A stretch of 64,000 nucleotides of DNA from Thermoanaerobacter sp. A7A. Lineage in GTDB: Bacteria > Bacillota > Thermoanaerobacteria > Thermoanaerobacterales > Thermoanaerobacteraceae. The position numbers and the translations under genes are program-made. Within the stretch, counting starts at the first letter, position 1. Each line of letters begins with the position of its first letter. The stretch covers positions 1 through 64,000 of the forward strand of contig NZ_AVAF01000032.1 of the NCBI RefSeq assembly GCF_000445185.1, read 5' to 3'. A model generated the notes under the pieces. That model ran no database searches and was not told where the DNA came from. It saw only the letters and a program-made list of their open reading frames with translations. Below are positions 1-7,875 of the stretch, piece after piece.

Positions 1-76
1 AGCCTGCCGTAGAAATTATCTAAATTCTCTATTTTATAGCATTATTCATTTCTTACCAATTCCTCAGCATTCATTC

Positions 77-340
77 CTATTCGTAATGTGTCCACATCCT
101 ATACATCTTTATAATGTGTTCATCCTCTAAAATTTCATAAATTATTCTGTGCTGAATATTTATTCTTCTTGAAAGTTTCCCTTGGAGATCACCTTTTAAT
201 TTTTCGTATGGAGGAGGATTTTGATGCGGATTTTCTTTTAATATTTTTAAAATTTCTTTTGCTTTTTTGTCAAGTCCACACGCTTCTAATTTTTTTGCAT
301 CTTTTAGAGCGTATTTAGAAAATTTTAACTTATATCCCAT
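77..340 (-). CDS. yoeB: YoeB/Txe-type mRNA interferase toxin
   Basis: Encodes an 87-residue basic protein of the RelE/ParE fold, Txe/YoeB branch, which in characterised members cleaves mRNA in the ribosomal A site. The family signature is at the C-terminus: the run GDLQGKLSRRINIQHRIIYE followed by VIKMYRMWTHYE-like residues, with the terminal aromatic/histidine cluster (WTHYE) near the catalytic end. Length is normal for YoeB (about 84-90). The ATG lies 16 bases inside the antitoxin gene, with an AGGACTTAGG stretch just before it, so translation is probably coupled to the antitoxin. The subfamily call is from memory of the motifs. Confidence 0.85.
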   Translation of the reverse strand: MGYKLKFSKYALKDAKKLEACGLDKKAKEILKILKENPHQNPPPYEKLKGDLQGKLSRRINIQHRIIYEILEDEHIIKMYRMWTHYE

Positions 341-582
341 CCTAAGTCCTTTTCATCCTTCCACTCTTCCAAGGGAATTTTATCTGACTCTATGATGCTT
401 TCTCTTAAATTTGGTACTGACAACAAATATAGCGTTTCTTGAATAGCATTCCAATCTTCTTCGGAAATTAAGACTGCATTTCCTTTTTTAGAAGTTATCT
501 GTATAGGTTCATTACTTACCATTATTTGTTCTAAAATTTTGTATATATTTTGTCTTACCGTTGTTACCGGTATTGTTTTCAT
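325..582 (-). CDS. yefM: YefM/Phd-type antitoxin
   Basis: An 85-residue acidic protein that opens with a Phd/YefM DNA-binding N-terminus (MKTIPVTTVRQNIYKILEQI, then the ITSKKGNAVLISEEDW segment) and ends in a charged toxin-binding tail. It should neutralise the downstream YoeB-like toxin and repress the operon. I place the start at the ATG at 582, eight bases after AAGGAG. A GTG three codons upstream overlaps the Shine-Dalgarno site and is unlikely. Its last 16 bases overlap the toxin gene, the usual antitoxin-first arrangement. Confidence 0.85.
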   Translation of the reverse strand: MKTIPVTTVRQNIYKILEQIMVSNEPIQITSKKGNAVLISEEDWNAIQETLYLLSVPNLRESIIESDKIPLEEWKDEKDLGWDIS

Positions 583-604
583 AAAAATCACTCCTTTTAA
601 ATTA

Positions 605-633
605 ATTATAACGTACGTTTTTATGTATGTCAG
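605..633 (-). promoter_or_regulatory. Promoter and palindromic operator of the toxin-antitoxin operon
   Basis: On the minus strand CTGACA (628-633) and TATAAT (605-610) are separated by exactly 17 bases, a good vegetative promoter. The spacer contains the perfect palindrome AACGTACGTT (610-619), abutting the -10 box. This is where a YefM/Phd antitoxin would be expected to bind for autorepression; the binding is inferred. Confidence 0.65.
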
Positions 634-797
634 TAAAAAATTAGATGACTTGTTATTGAAAATCCTTTATGTAAATTACTTTTCTCTTGTTCTTTAACAT
701 AACGCTGAATTGCGTTGTTAAATACTTCTTTTTCAAGCTTATTTTTATAACGAAGAACATCACACATGCTTTGCAAATCGGGTAATTTACTGTAATT
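630..797 (-). pseudogene. Unidentified coding-like remnant
   Basis: An open minus-strand stretch of 55 codons ends with TGA at 630 and contains an ATG at 767. Its composition is protein-like (for example LPDLQSMCDVLRYKNK, then KEVFNNAIQRYVKEQEKSN), unlike the hydrophobic reading of the neighbouring frame. It is bounded upstream by a TAA at 798 and has no Shine-Dalgarno site. I do not recognise the family. It is most likely the C-terminal end of a decayed gene. The 600-940 interval otherwise shows no gene. Confidence 0.25.
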
Positions 798-940
798 TTA
801 TCGTATTTTTTGGAAACTTGCAAAATTAAGATTAATAAAAACTGTTGCAAAGCCTACCACCATTAACTCTTCCTTCAAGCTCTAATATAAATCTGTTACC
901 AAAAAAGGTACCATATGGATAAAACCTTTTCGTTTTAATT

Positions 941-970
941 GTTTCAATCCCTTATAGGTAGGCTAAAAAC
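941..970 (-). CRISPR. Solitary 30-bp CRISPR repeat (array relic)
   Basis: Read on the minus strand, this 30-mer starts GTTTTTAGCCTACC and ends GGGATTGAAAC. That is the terminal GATTGAAAC-type sequence and length of the repeats I remember from Thermoanaerobacter CRISPR arrays. No second copy is visible within the window, so there is no array, only a relic. It directly abuts the 3' end of a truncated CARF-like gene (963-1214), whose stop codon lies inside the repeat. This argues for a deletion junction inside a former CRISPR-Cas locus. Exact identity to a catalogued repeat was not checked. Confidence 0.75.
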
Positions 971-1214
971 TGTATATAGTATGTATAGTTAATACGAGAG
1001 GTTCAAAAGAAAAACCTAATGACAAAATCAGGTTTTCATATCTTCCATGAAAATTAGTATTATTATCTAACTGAAACTTTTCTATTACCAATGGGAATAT
1101 CTCTTTGTAATAATAATCTTCAGCTTCTCTGGCTGGTATTGTCTCCCAAATTTCTACTTTTTCTCTTATTTCCTCTTCAATTTTATCACTTGGCAATATC
1201 GTTTTCTTTTCCAT
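963..1214 (-). pseudogene. Truncated CARF-domain (Csx/Csm6-like) CRISPR ancillary protein
   Basis: The reading frame has a proper start: GAGGAGGG lies four bases before the ATG at 1214, and a promoter cassette lies 45 bases upstream. It runs 83 codons and dies in the CRISPR repeat at 963-970. The last intact segment, ENLILSLGFSFEPLVLTI, resembles the first strand and ligand loop of CARF (cyclic-oligonucleotide sensor) domains, where an S-x-G-x-S-P-E-P pattern is typical; here F replaces the P. The nuclease or effector half is absent. The CARF call is based on this one motif plus the adjacent CRISPR repeat. Confidence 0.5.
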
Positions 1215-1265
1215 TTTTCCCTCCTCTTTTCTAAAAAATAAAACAATTTTACTATTATATTTATA

Positions 1266-1337
1266 ATTTTACCATTTTATTCTCCAAAAAACAACATAAA
1301 TATAAATAAAATTCCAATATATTTCGATAAATTTGTC
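1266..1337 (-). promoter_or_regulatory. Dispersed promoter cassette, copy 1
   Basis: On the minus strand a TTGTTT -35 box (1289-1294) and TAAAAT -10 box (1266-1271) are spaced by 17 bases. They are preceded by an AT-rich stretch with TATCGAAAT near its 5' end. Nearly the same 70 bases recur at 6377-6447 and 9344-9412. This copy sits about 45 bases upstream of the truncated CARF-like gene. Confidence 0.55.
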
Positions 1338-1361
1338 TCTTTTTTCTCTATTAAACATGAC

Positions 1362-1451
1362 ATGACTGTTTGGGGAGTTATCGTTCTAATTCTTGCTGTA
1401 ATAGAATTCTTTGCAGGACGCAAACCGCAAAAAGCAAATAAACAAGCTTAA
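1362..1451 (+). CDS. Possible single-membrane-span micro-ORF
   Basis: A 29-codon plus-strand frame encodes MTVWGVIVLILAVIEFF followed by a basic tail (AGRKPQKANKQA), i.e. one hydrophobic helix and a positively charged end. There is no convincing Shine-Dalgarno site, and it could be the tail of a decayed gene. It is the only coding-like signal in 1215-1464 besides the promoter cassette. Confidence 0.25.
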   Translation: MTVWGVIVLILAVIEFFAGRKPQKANKQA

Positions 1452-1464
1452 TCACCACGGCCCT

Positions 1465-1547
1465 TTTTTTGGGCATCTTCTTTTGCACCGACAATTCTAA
1501 CATACATTTTACCATTTGAAGTTTTACCTGTTGTAACTTAATAGCCT
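1465..1547 (-). pseudogene. Fragment duplicated from the NERD-domain gene
   Basis: About 82 bases are nearly identical to 6622-6703, which encodes the C-terminal part of the NERD-type gene (around TTGKTSSGKMYVRILGTKED). Differences are scattered substitutions, and one creates an in-frame TAA, so it is non-coding. It shows that a second copy of that gene once existed here and has been almost entirely deleted. Confidence 0.7.
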
Positions 1548-1565
1548 ACAAATCTTACTGATAAG

Positions 1566-2864
1566 TTATAGCAAAATCTCTTTAGTATCCGTCCCATACA
1601 CCTTTACAATCTCATTGTGCAACGGCTTAAAATCAATATTATCTACAAACAAAATACCCTCCACTTCTATGCCACTTTGTGGATTGTCAAAAACGTACAT
1701 GCCTTTTATTGACTTTTCCTTTATATAATAAACATACTCCAAAAGCTCCTTTAAACCCTGTATCATATATTCTCTATCTGTTGTATACTTTACTTCTCCT
1801 AAAATAACTTTTACTATTCTTCCTGTGTTTTTATCAATAATTTCTATTATTATATCCGGCCTGCCGCTCCAAAAGATATTGCCCAAAGTACCTTTATCAT
1901 CAAAAAGTTTATCTGCTATCTCGTGAGTCTTTTTAACTACTGCCATCATCCTTCTAAAATATTCATTTTCAATATTTTCTACTTCCTCAAATCCTATCTT
2001 AAATATTAGATTATCAGAACCAGTACTGTTGTGATAAATATTGTATAGTAAATTTCCGTCTTCCCAACTGGCTATTTTATTGTTCGTGCCATCAACGATA
2101 TACATTTTTTCATTACAAGCGTTATCTCTTAAAATTCTTACAACCCAATATAATTCAAACAAAGTATTTTCATCAGCAATTTCTATAAAAGTTTTCTCAA
2201 AAAGTTTTTTAATCTCTTCATAATCAATAAAATTTATAATTTGTCTGTACTTTCTTAAAAGCTTAGCTGCATCACTATAGAGTTTACTCCTGTTTTTTGC
2301 AACATCTTCAATCATCCTATCCATGACATTTATACCTTCAATATTTATCCTGCTCATATAAACATTTTTTTCATATATCTCTTTTACAATTTTATTTATT
2401 TTTTCTCCCTCTACGTACCAATCATAACCTGTAAATCTATCCATATTAAGGCCTATAACGATGTCATACAAAACTTCTATAAACTTTTTTAAGACTACAT
2501 TTTCTTTGGTATTATAAAGCTTATTCCTTTCATTATAAGAAAAAAGAGTTTTATCTTTATAATTTGTATTCAATCTCTGTCTTATAGTCTCTTTCCAATC
2601 TATGCTGCCTCTAATTTTATTATAACTTATCTCCTTTGTAAGATTAGTTGAAACCTTCAATTCCCTAATCATCATTGGAAGATTTAATATATAATCCTTA
2701 ACCTCATCCATTAATAAAAAATGTATTTTCAACAAATCTTCAACCTTATTTATGTTTAAATTTAACTCATTCAAAAAAGGTAGCGGAGATAATTTGCCAG
2801 ACTTTAAATATACCAATAAATCCTCTTTGATAGATTCTAAAAGCACTTCTTTACTTGTCTTCAT
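1566..2864 (-). CDS. McrC-like PD-(D/E)XK restriction endonuclease subunit (DUF2357 type)
   Basis: A 432-residue partner of the AAA+ protein encoded just upstream (18-base gap). The N-terminal two thirds resemble DUF2357 (for example NERNKLYNTKENVVLKKFIE-like residues around 120). The C-terminal third has a PD-(D/E)XK core: GRPDIIIEI at about 333-341 and ILGEVKYTTD at about 352-361, giving catalytic D...E-x-K. In McrBC-type systems this subunit cuts DNA once the McrB motor has translocated. I use the ATG at 2864, seven bases after AGGGGA, rather than the TTG two codons upstream. Modified-DNA specificity cannot be read from the sequence. Confidence 0.8.
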   Translation of the reverse strand: MKTSKEVLLESIKEDLLVYLKSGKLSPLPFLNELNLNINKVEDLLKIHFLLMDEVKDYILNLPMMIRELKVSTNLTKEISYNKIRGSIDWKETIRQRLNTNYKDKTLFSYNERNKLYNTKENVVLKKFIEVLYDIVIGLNMDRFTGYDWYVEGEKINKIVKEIYEKNVYMSRINIEGINVMDRMIEDVAKNRSKLYSDAAKLLRKYRQIINFIDYEEIKKLFEKTFIEIADENTLFELYWVVRILRDNACNEKMYIVDGTNNKIASWEDGNLLYNIYHNSTGSDNLIFKIGFEEVENIENEYFRRMMAVVKKTHEIADKLFDDKGTLGNIFWSGRPDIIIEIIDKNTGRIVKVILGEVKYTTDREYMIQGLKELLEYVYYIKEKSIKGMYVFDNPQSGIEVEGILFVDNIDFKPLHNEIVKVYGTDTKEILL

Positions 2865-2882
2865 AGTCAAATCCCCTAAAAA

Positions 2883-5294
2883 TCACATTTTTATTCCAAA
2901 AAAGTCTTTTATGAATCCATCCAATCTATCCTTTTGTCTAGAAAAATCTCCTATACTGCTTTTATACAATTCCTCTGCAAATTTTTTAATATCATTCTCC
3001 ATAACGCCTTCGAACTGCGGCAGGACATAAAGTATAACAGCAGAAGTGTAATCCCCTTCAACGCTAACATATCTGGCAATGTCTTCAATAATAGCAGGTC
3101 CAACCCTTCTGTATTTGTTAATAATATTCCAAACCTCCGCCAGTCCCTCTTTTAAATCCACATTATTGATGCTTTTATCCTCTATCCCCCATATATTAAG
3201 ATATTTCGCAACAAGGTCCTTATCAATGTTTTTTGGCACACCAACAGGAATAAAAGCAAATCGCCTCATAAAGGCATAGCTCATTTCATATAAAGAAGTT
3301 TTGTCGTAAGTGTTCATAGTCCCAATAATGCGAAAATCTTTAGGAATTACATACCCATGTTCTTGTATCTCTACCTCTTCTTCATCATCTTCCTCCGGAC
3401 GTATGACTATATTCTCTCCAGATTTTGACTTAAAACTCAGTGTCACCCTGTCCCCTGTTAAGGCAGAAAATAATACACCAAAAGCTTTGTCAATATCAGC
3501 TCTGTTTATTTCATCTATAATTAGCCACTTGATATTGGAATTGTTATTTTTCTTATTTTTAAAAAGCCGTAAAAATACGCCTTCATCAAAATACAAAGTT
3601 CCATCCCTATCAGGTTTATAACCACCAATAGTATCATAAGTAGACCAATCGGACATGGCAGTCACCATTTCGTATTCTACTCCGTAACTTTTACATATTT
3701 CTTTAGCTAGTTTGGACTTGCCTGTTCCAGGAGGACCTACCAATATTATGTGTTTACCTGATTTTAAAGCAGTAGATATTTGCTTTGATAAAACCTCTGC
3801 ATCCTCAAAAAATAAATTATTTATTTTAATTTCTCTTTCAAAATCAATTTCATGAAGAAAGCCATCTTTCTCCTCCTCGCCGCTTTTATCCTTTTCCCCA
3901 TGAGACACCTTAATAATGTCCTCTCTATTTATACCATTTATCTTTTTAAACCTATCAAAAACTTCAATAAACTTCTTCACCATTTTCTTATATGTAAAAT
4001 CATTAGGGTTATCAATGGTTTCTATATCATCGTGTTCTTTGGTGCCTTTCTCTTCAAGAATTTTATTAATATTATCACCTATATATAAACCATACGAAAT
4101 ATTAGAATACTTTTCCGTTTCATCTCCCCCAATTGTAAAAAATAACTGAGCAGCTTCTTTATGTGTTTTTTTCTTTTCGGGATATATTGCAAACCAACAT
4201 CTACTCCCTCCAAAATTCTGTGGTCCATAAAAATCACTAATATATTTATTTTCTTTAAATTTAAAATTAGGAAATATCGATTTAATACTATTGTAAATTT
4301 TTCTAATTTCTATATTCACTTTTTCCTTATACTTTTCATAATATAATGGAAACAAAATCTTAAAATCATTCCATGATTTTAAAATATCTTTTTCATGTTT
4401 ATTTGCAACTTCATTCTTTATGCTCTCCAAATTTTTCTCATCCACATAATCACCATTTAAAATCATCTCACACACTCTAAATCTAATTTCATTGACTTTT
4501 TCATCACCTTTGTATCTTTCATATAAAACTTGTAAATATTCTCTATCTAATTCCTTTAAATATTCCAAAAAAGCATTTATATCCTTACTAAAAGAATACA
4601 ATACCTTTGCATGTTCATAGAGATACTTTACACTTACTTTTACATACAGTTCCTTGTAGTTGGTAAGACAATAAATGAAATCCTGTGCATCCAACATATC
4701 TGGATTTTTTATATAATTTTTCTCTTTAAAATAATCGAGCAAAATATTACAAACTTCATAATAGGTAGAATACTTATCTGCTACATCTTCAGTTAAAGAC
4801 TCATTAATTCCAAAAGAATTTAAAAACTCTCTAAATGCCTGATCCCTATACAAGGGATACTTCTCTAAACTAAAACCTGCTAATAAATATCCAAAAAGAG
4901 AAGTATCAAATTTAATAGTAGTATTATATCTTTCCCCAGTATTCACAAATCTTCGTATTCTATCTTCTAAATCTGCCGAATCATCATATAGATAGTTAAA
5001 CAATTCAGCTACTTCTGAAGGTTTTTCTTCTGCATATTTATATAAATCATCTAAATTCGACCAATGAACAAAACCACCCTTTTGTGGATTTTTACTTTGA
5101 AAATACTTAATTATTTCTATAACATTCTCCCCAGCAATACGCTTGTCTTTTAAATAATCATTTATTTCGCTTAAAACTTCTCTTTTATACTTTTCATCGT
5201 AATCCACAGTTTCTTTGAACTTTAAATATTCCTCAATAGCAATGTCCATATAATTGTCCATAAAAAATTTTCCTTTTAAATCTTCAATCTTCAT
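2883..5294 (-). CDS. McrB-like AAA+ GTPase/ATPase of a two-gene restriction system
   Basis: An 803-residue protein with a long variable N-terminus and a C-terminal MoxR/McrB-clade AAA+ module. Walker A is GPPGTGKSKLA (about 518-528), followed by a McrB-like stretch with WSTYDTIGGYKP. Walker B is WLIIDEINRAD (about 587-597), the sensor is GTMNTYDKTSLY (about 656) and the arginine finger region is FMRRFAFIPV (about 675). The NTD contains FGPQNFGGSRCWFAIYP, probably the DNA-recognition module, and may be a DUF3578-like fold. It would load and power the McrC-like nuclease. The start at 5294 follows a GGGGGATCTTAGG stretch. It appears intact in an otherwise decaying region. Confidence 0.85.
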   Translation of the reverse strand: MKIEDLKGKFFMDNYMDIAIEEYLKFKETVDYDEKYKREVLSEINDYLKDKRIAGENVIEIIKYFQSKNPQKGGFVHWSNLDDLYKYAEEKPSEVAELFNYLYDDSADLEDRIRRFVNTGERYNTTIKFDTSLFGYLLAGFSLEKYPLYRDQAFREFLNSFGINESLTEDVADKYSTYYEVCNILLDYFKEKNYIKNPDMLDAQDFIYCLTNYKELYVKVSVKYLYEHAKVLYSFSKDINAFLEYLKELDREYLQVLYERYKGDEKVNEIRFRVCEMILNGDYVDEKNLESIKNEVANKHEKDILKSWNDFKILFPLYYEKYKEKVNIEIRKIYNSIKSIFPNFKFKENKYISDFYGPQNFGGSRCWFAIYPEKKKTHKEAAQLFFTIGGDETEKYSNISYGLYIGDNINKILEEKGTKEHDDIETIDNPNDFTYKKMVKKFIEVFDRFKKINGINREDIIKVSHGEKDKSGEEEKDGFLHEIDFEREIKINNLFFEDAEVLSKQISTALKSGKHIILVGPPGTGKSKLAKEICKSYGVEYEMVTAMSDWSTYDTIGGYKPDRDGTLYFDEGVFLRLFKNKKNNNSNIKWLIIDEINRADIDKAFGVLFSALTGDRVTLSFKSKSGENIVIRPEEDDEEEVEIQEHGYVIPKDFRIIGTMNTYDKTSLYEMSYAFMRRFAFIPVGVPKNIDKDLVAKYLNIWGIEDKSINNVDLKEGLAEVWNIINKYRRVGPAIIEDIARYVSVEGDYTSAVILYVLPQFEGVMENDIKKFAEELYKSSIGDFSRQKDRLDGFIKDFFGIKM

Positions 5295-5376
5295 CCTAAG
5301 ATCCCCCTAAAACTACATTAATGTATGTTATATTATCTATTCTATAAATTTATTGAAAATCCTTTATATTTCCATA

Positions 5377-5410
5377 AAAAATAAAGACACTACCTTTCAT
5401 AGTGCCCTTA
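5377..5410 (-). terminator. Likely terminator after the Rpn pseudogene
   Basis: On the minus strand GCACTATGAAAGGTAGTGT folds into a six-pair hairpin and is followed by CTTTATTTTTT. It overlaps the last codons of the 5408-6269 frame. Confidence 0.5.
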
Positions 5411-6269
5411 TTTCAAAAACTTATCTAAATCTTCTATCTTATCTATATCAAATATATTGTCAACAATATCCATCAACGTTTCCCTGTTTGCACCATCTAT
5501 TTTCTTTACATATTCTTCAGGAACATTCCCAAATTTCTTCTCTAATAACTTAATAACAGTTACTCCTATTCCCTTCTCCATGCCTTTTTCTATTCCTTTT
5601 TCTATTCCTTTTTCTATTCCTTTTTCTATCCCTTTTTTTATCCCTTTTTTAATACCCCTTTTCTCACGCTCTTTCATCTCTTGCAATATGGTCTTTTCAA
5701 GATTTGATATCATTATTTTCACCTCCTTGTTTTCATCTATTATCCTCTCTATATTTTCTCGCTCTTCTTCCGGCAATCTAGCTAGTAATATCTTTTTAAA
5801 CCATGCTTTAAATAATAATATTTCATCTTTATCCAAGTTGTTTAATATCTCTGATAATTCCTTAAGCCTTTTCATTATTTCTTCAAATTCTACTTTTTGT
5901 TCTAATAAAAATACAGAAGCTATTAAGTTTTCTAACTTTAATAATTCTTCTTTTGTATACCTATTTACATCTACTAGTATATATTTGAAATCTACTGCAT
6001 ATTCTCCAAAGGTTTCATAGGAATTTAGTGTTTCTTTGTAGCTTGTTTTTGCTGTCCATTTATGGTCTCCGTTGTATAATACTATCGGCACTATAACTGG
6101 TAATTTAAAATCTTTCCTTCTTGATTCTTTTCTTGGTGTATCTTTTAGTATGCTTCTCCATTACAAAACTTCTTAATAACTCTATAAACACTCGCTTACT
6201 GGATAACAAAAATTTATACCCTTTGTCATGCTGATTGTGAATAGCTTCCTTTACATTTTTATCATCCAT
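5408..6269 (-). pseudogene. Rpn-family recombination-promoting nuclease, internal deletion
   Basis: The N-terminal piece (ATG at 6269, AAGGAG nine bases upstream) reads HDKGYKFLLSSKRVFIELLR and matches the start of the intact paralogue at 37919-38956. At about 6160 the frame jumps from LLRSFV straight to WRSILKD...PIVLYNG in another frame. About 80 codons present in the paralogue, including most of the PD-(D/E)XK catalytic core, are missing. The rest (227 codons) is open and ends with a GIKKGIEKGIEKG tandem repeat and a helical tail. This is a dead gene by deletion. The Rpn/transposase_31 family assignment is from memory. Confidence 0.8.
5575..5660 (-). repeat. 12-bp tandem repeat coding G-I-E-K
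   Basis: About seven head-to-tail copies of a 12-base unit (minus strand GGAATAGAAAAA) encode (GIEK)n, with two 5' copies diverged to GIKK. Such in-frame repeats can expand or contract without breaking the frame. A similar 12-base repeat coding GKIE occurs in the paralogue at about 38078-38136. Confidence 0.8.
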
Positions 6270-6376
6270 GACATTTTGCTCCTTCTTAATATCATTATAT
6301 CTCATAAATGATAAGTTTTGAATAACAATTTATAATTGCTGTTACTAAGTCTCTAAATAATTTTCATTCTGTCTTC

Positions 6377-6447
6377 ATTTTACCATTTTATTTCTCAAAA
6401 ACCAACATAAATATTAAAAATATTTCGCCATATATCGACAAAAATGA
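6377..6447 (-). promoter_or_regulatory. Dispersed promoter cassette, copy 2
   Basis: Minus-strand TTGGTT (6400-6405), 17-base spacer and TAAAAT (6377-6382), with TTTTTGTCGATAT and GGCGAAATAT in the upstream arm. It is nearly identical to copies at 1266 and 9344. TTTGTCGA resembles half of the Spo0A box. It lies about 100 bases upstream of the Rpn pseudogene. Confidence 0.6.
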
Positions 6448-6525
6448 AAATGTGTAACACAGCAAAGCCCTGCGGATAATATTAATAGCTTAGCTCCACT
6501 TAACATTTTTATTATTTTTCAAGCT

Positions 6526-7441
6526 TTAAGAATAATAAAAAAACCATACATTTTTGTCTTTTTTATCCTTCCTTATTTCGCTTATTGTATAATTTTGGTT
6601 TTTATACTCCTCTGCAACTTTTTGGGCATCTTCCTTTGTTCCCAAAATCCTTACATACATTTTACCACTTGAAGTTTTCCCTGTTGTAACTTGGTATCCT
6701 TTTTCATCCTCTTCTTTCCTTTTACTATGCTTTCTTTTCCATTCTTCATGATCTAACGGTTTAGCATTTTTTACAGCTTCAATAATCAAATTAATATCCT
6801 CTTCAGATATATTTTCTCCTTTTACTTTTCTAATTTCTCCAACAGCCTCCATTCCTCCAATAACAACAGGCATGCTGCAATCTTTAGCTTTTACCCATTT
6901 AGCCCTTTTAAATATTACAATTGGATGTATATGATCTTTAATTCTTTCATGTAAATCAGGCAAATTTTCTCCTAACTATTTTTTAAACAATTTAACATGC
7001 CTTTCATTTTGTTTGGTAGGACTTTGAACTTCAACCCATTTATTTCCTTGTTTCATGCGCCATTTATCTTTTGTTCCTAAAAAAGCACCATCCCATGATT
7101 TTGTCTCTAACACAAAAATTCCGTTTGTATTTAATACAAAGTGATCAATTTGTATAAACTTGTCAGGCTCTACTTCTAAAACAAGGTCATTTATAACAAT
7201 TACCTGGAAGCCATAAATGCAATGCCCATCCTGCTGAATCTTCACCACTACTTCCCTGTTCTTTTTCAGAAATACGCCTCCATGTATAAGCAACATCCGC
7301 AATAGGTTCTAAAAGCCATCCAAGAAAGCCCTCACTAATTTTGTCTAGATGTTTTTGCTTTTCTCTTTCTTCTTTTTCTTTGATTTTTTGATAAAAAAGC
7401 TTTTTTATCTCTCTATCCTGCTCTATAAAACGCGCAAACAT
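6526..7441 (-). pseudogene. NERD-domain protein, broken by a frameshift and an amber codon
   Basis: A 305-codon gene in three pieces. It starts at the ATG at 7441 with GGAGAGAGGAGCAAA upstream. The first frame carries a charged helix and then GWALHLWLPGN. At about 7195 the reading must shift frame to continue INDLVLEVEPDKF, QIDHFVLNTNGIFVLETKSW and GNKWVEVQSPTKQN, which is the NERD (nuclease-related) core with the QIDH and ETK residues. An in-frame TAG at 6976-6978 then interrupts it before LGENLPDLHERIKDH and the remaining 140 codons. Both lesions are single changes in otherwise conserved sequence, so recent inactivation or sequencing error are possible. NERD is a PD-(D/E)XK-like domain of unknown role. 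Confidence 0.8.
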
Positions 7442-7497
7442 TTTGCTCCTCTCTCCTTTTTAATAAAAGGTTTACCCCACATATTCAACTGCATCAT
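7423..7497 (-). CDS. Short ORF upstream of the NERD gene, possible leader peptide
   Basis: A 24-codon frame begins ATGATG at 7497 behind a strong GAAGGAGAGACA and reads MMQLNMWGKPFIKKERGAKC, overlapping the start of the NERD gene by 19 bases in another frame. The good ribosome site and the overlap suggest translational coupling. It has no recognisable family. Confidence 0.3.
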   Translation of the reverse strand: MMQLNMWGKPFIKKERGAKCLRVL

Positions 7498-7718
7498 TGT
7501 CTCTCCTTCTATGAAATTTCTACAATCTTGTTTTGAATTAATTTCCAAATATACTCTCACGCAAAATTGAAGAAATCACTTATGAGCTTTGCAGTACAGA
7601 GTTTTCAAAATTTGCAATTTCCGAGTTCTGTAAAAACCTTAACTCTATTGTTACAGCGTAGCATTCAAGGTCTGTTGAAGAAAAAAGCTTTCTTTTCGTA
7701 GTGAACACTATAGTCATA
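7498..7718. other. Intergenic, no gene seen
   Basis: No credible gene. The stretch is AT-rich, with short imperfect inverted repeats around ACAGAGTT and AGTTCTGT (7600-7640). It may be the remains of a mobile element, but nothing decisive is visible. Confidence 0.3.
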
Positions 7719-7875
7719 ATGGCTAAAGAAGAAGTCCGGGCTTGTCAGCGTAGTGCATTTGCCTACTTTTATCCAGAGAAATTTTTACAAAAATTTAGAT
7801 TTGACCCCTATGTAAAGCACACATATATATTGATGCATAATATGTATATAGGGGATATTTATAATGTGTTTTGGT
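7719..7875 (+). pseudogene. Unidentified 52-codon coding-like frame
   Basis: The plus-strand frame from an ATG at 7719 reads AKEEVRACQRSAFAYFYPEK and continues FLQKFRFDPYVKH. Composition is protein-like, but there is no Shine-Dalgarno site. It overlaps the next gene start by 12 bases and is not a family I know. It could be the tail of a decayed gene. Confidence 0.2.

Noticed and set aside
653-850. 65-codon minus-strand frame as a gene
   Set aside because: It has no ribosome site and a hydrophobic, low-complexity reading; the overlapping frame (630-797) looks more protein-like.
851-858. AGCCTACC as a second CRISPR repeat
   Set aside because: Only eight bases match and they are on the opposite strand; there is no repeat-length similarity.
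5457-6020. 187-codon plus-strand frame
   Set aside because: It is the complement of the Rpn gene, rich in Ser/Ile/Phe from reversed Lys/Glu codons and the GIEK repeat, with no ribosome site.
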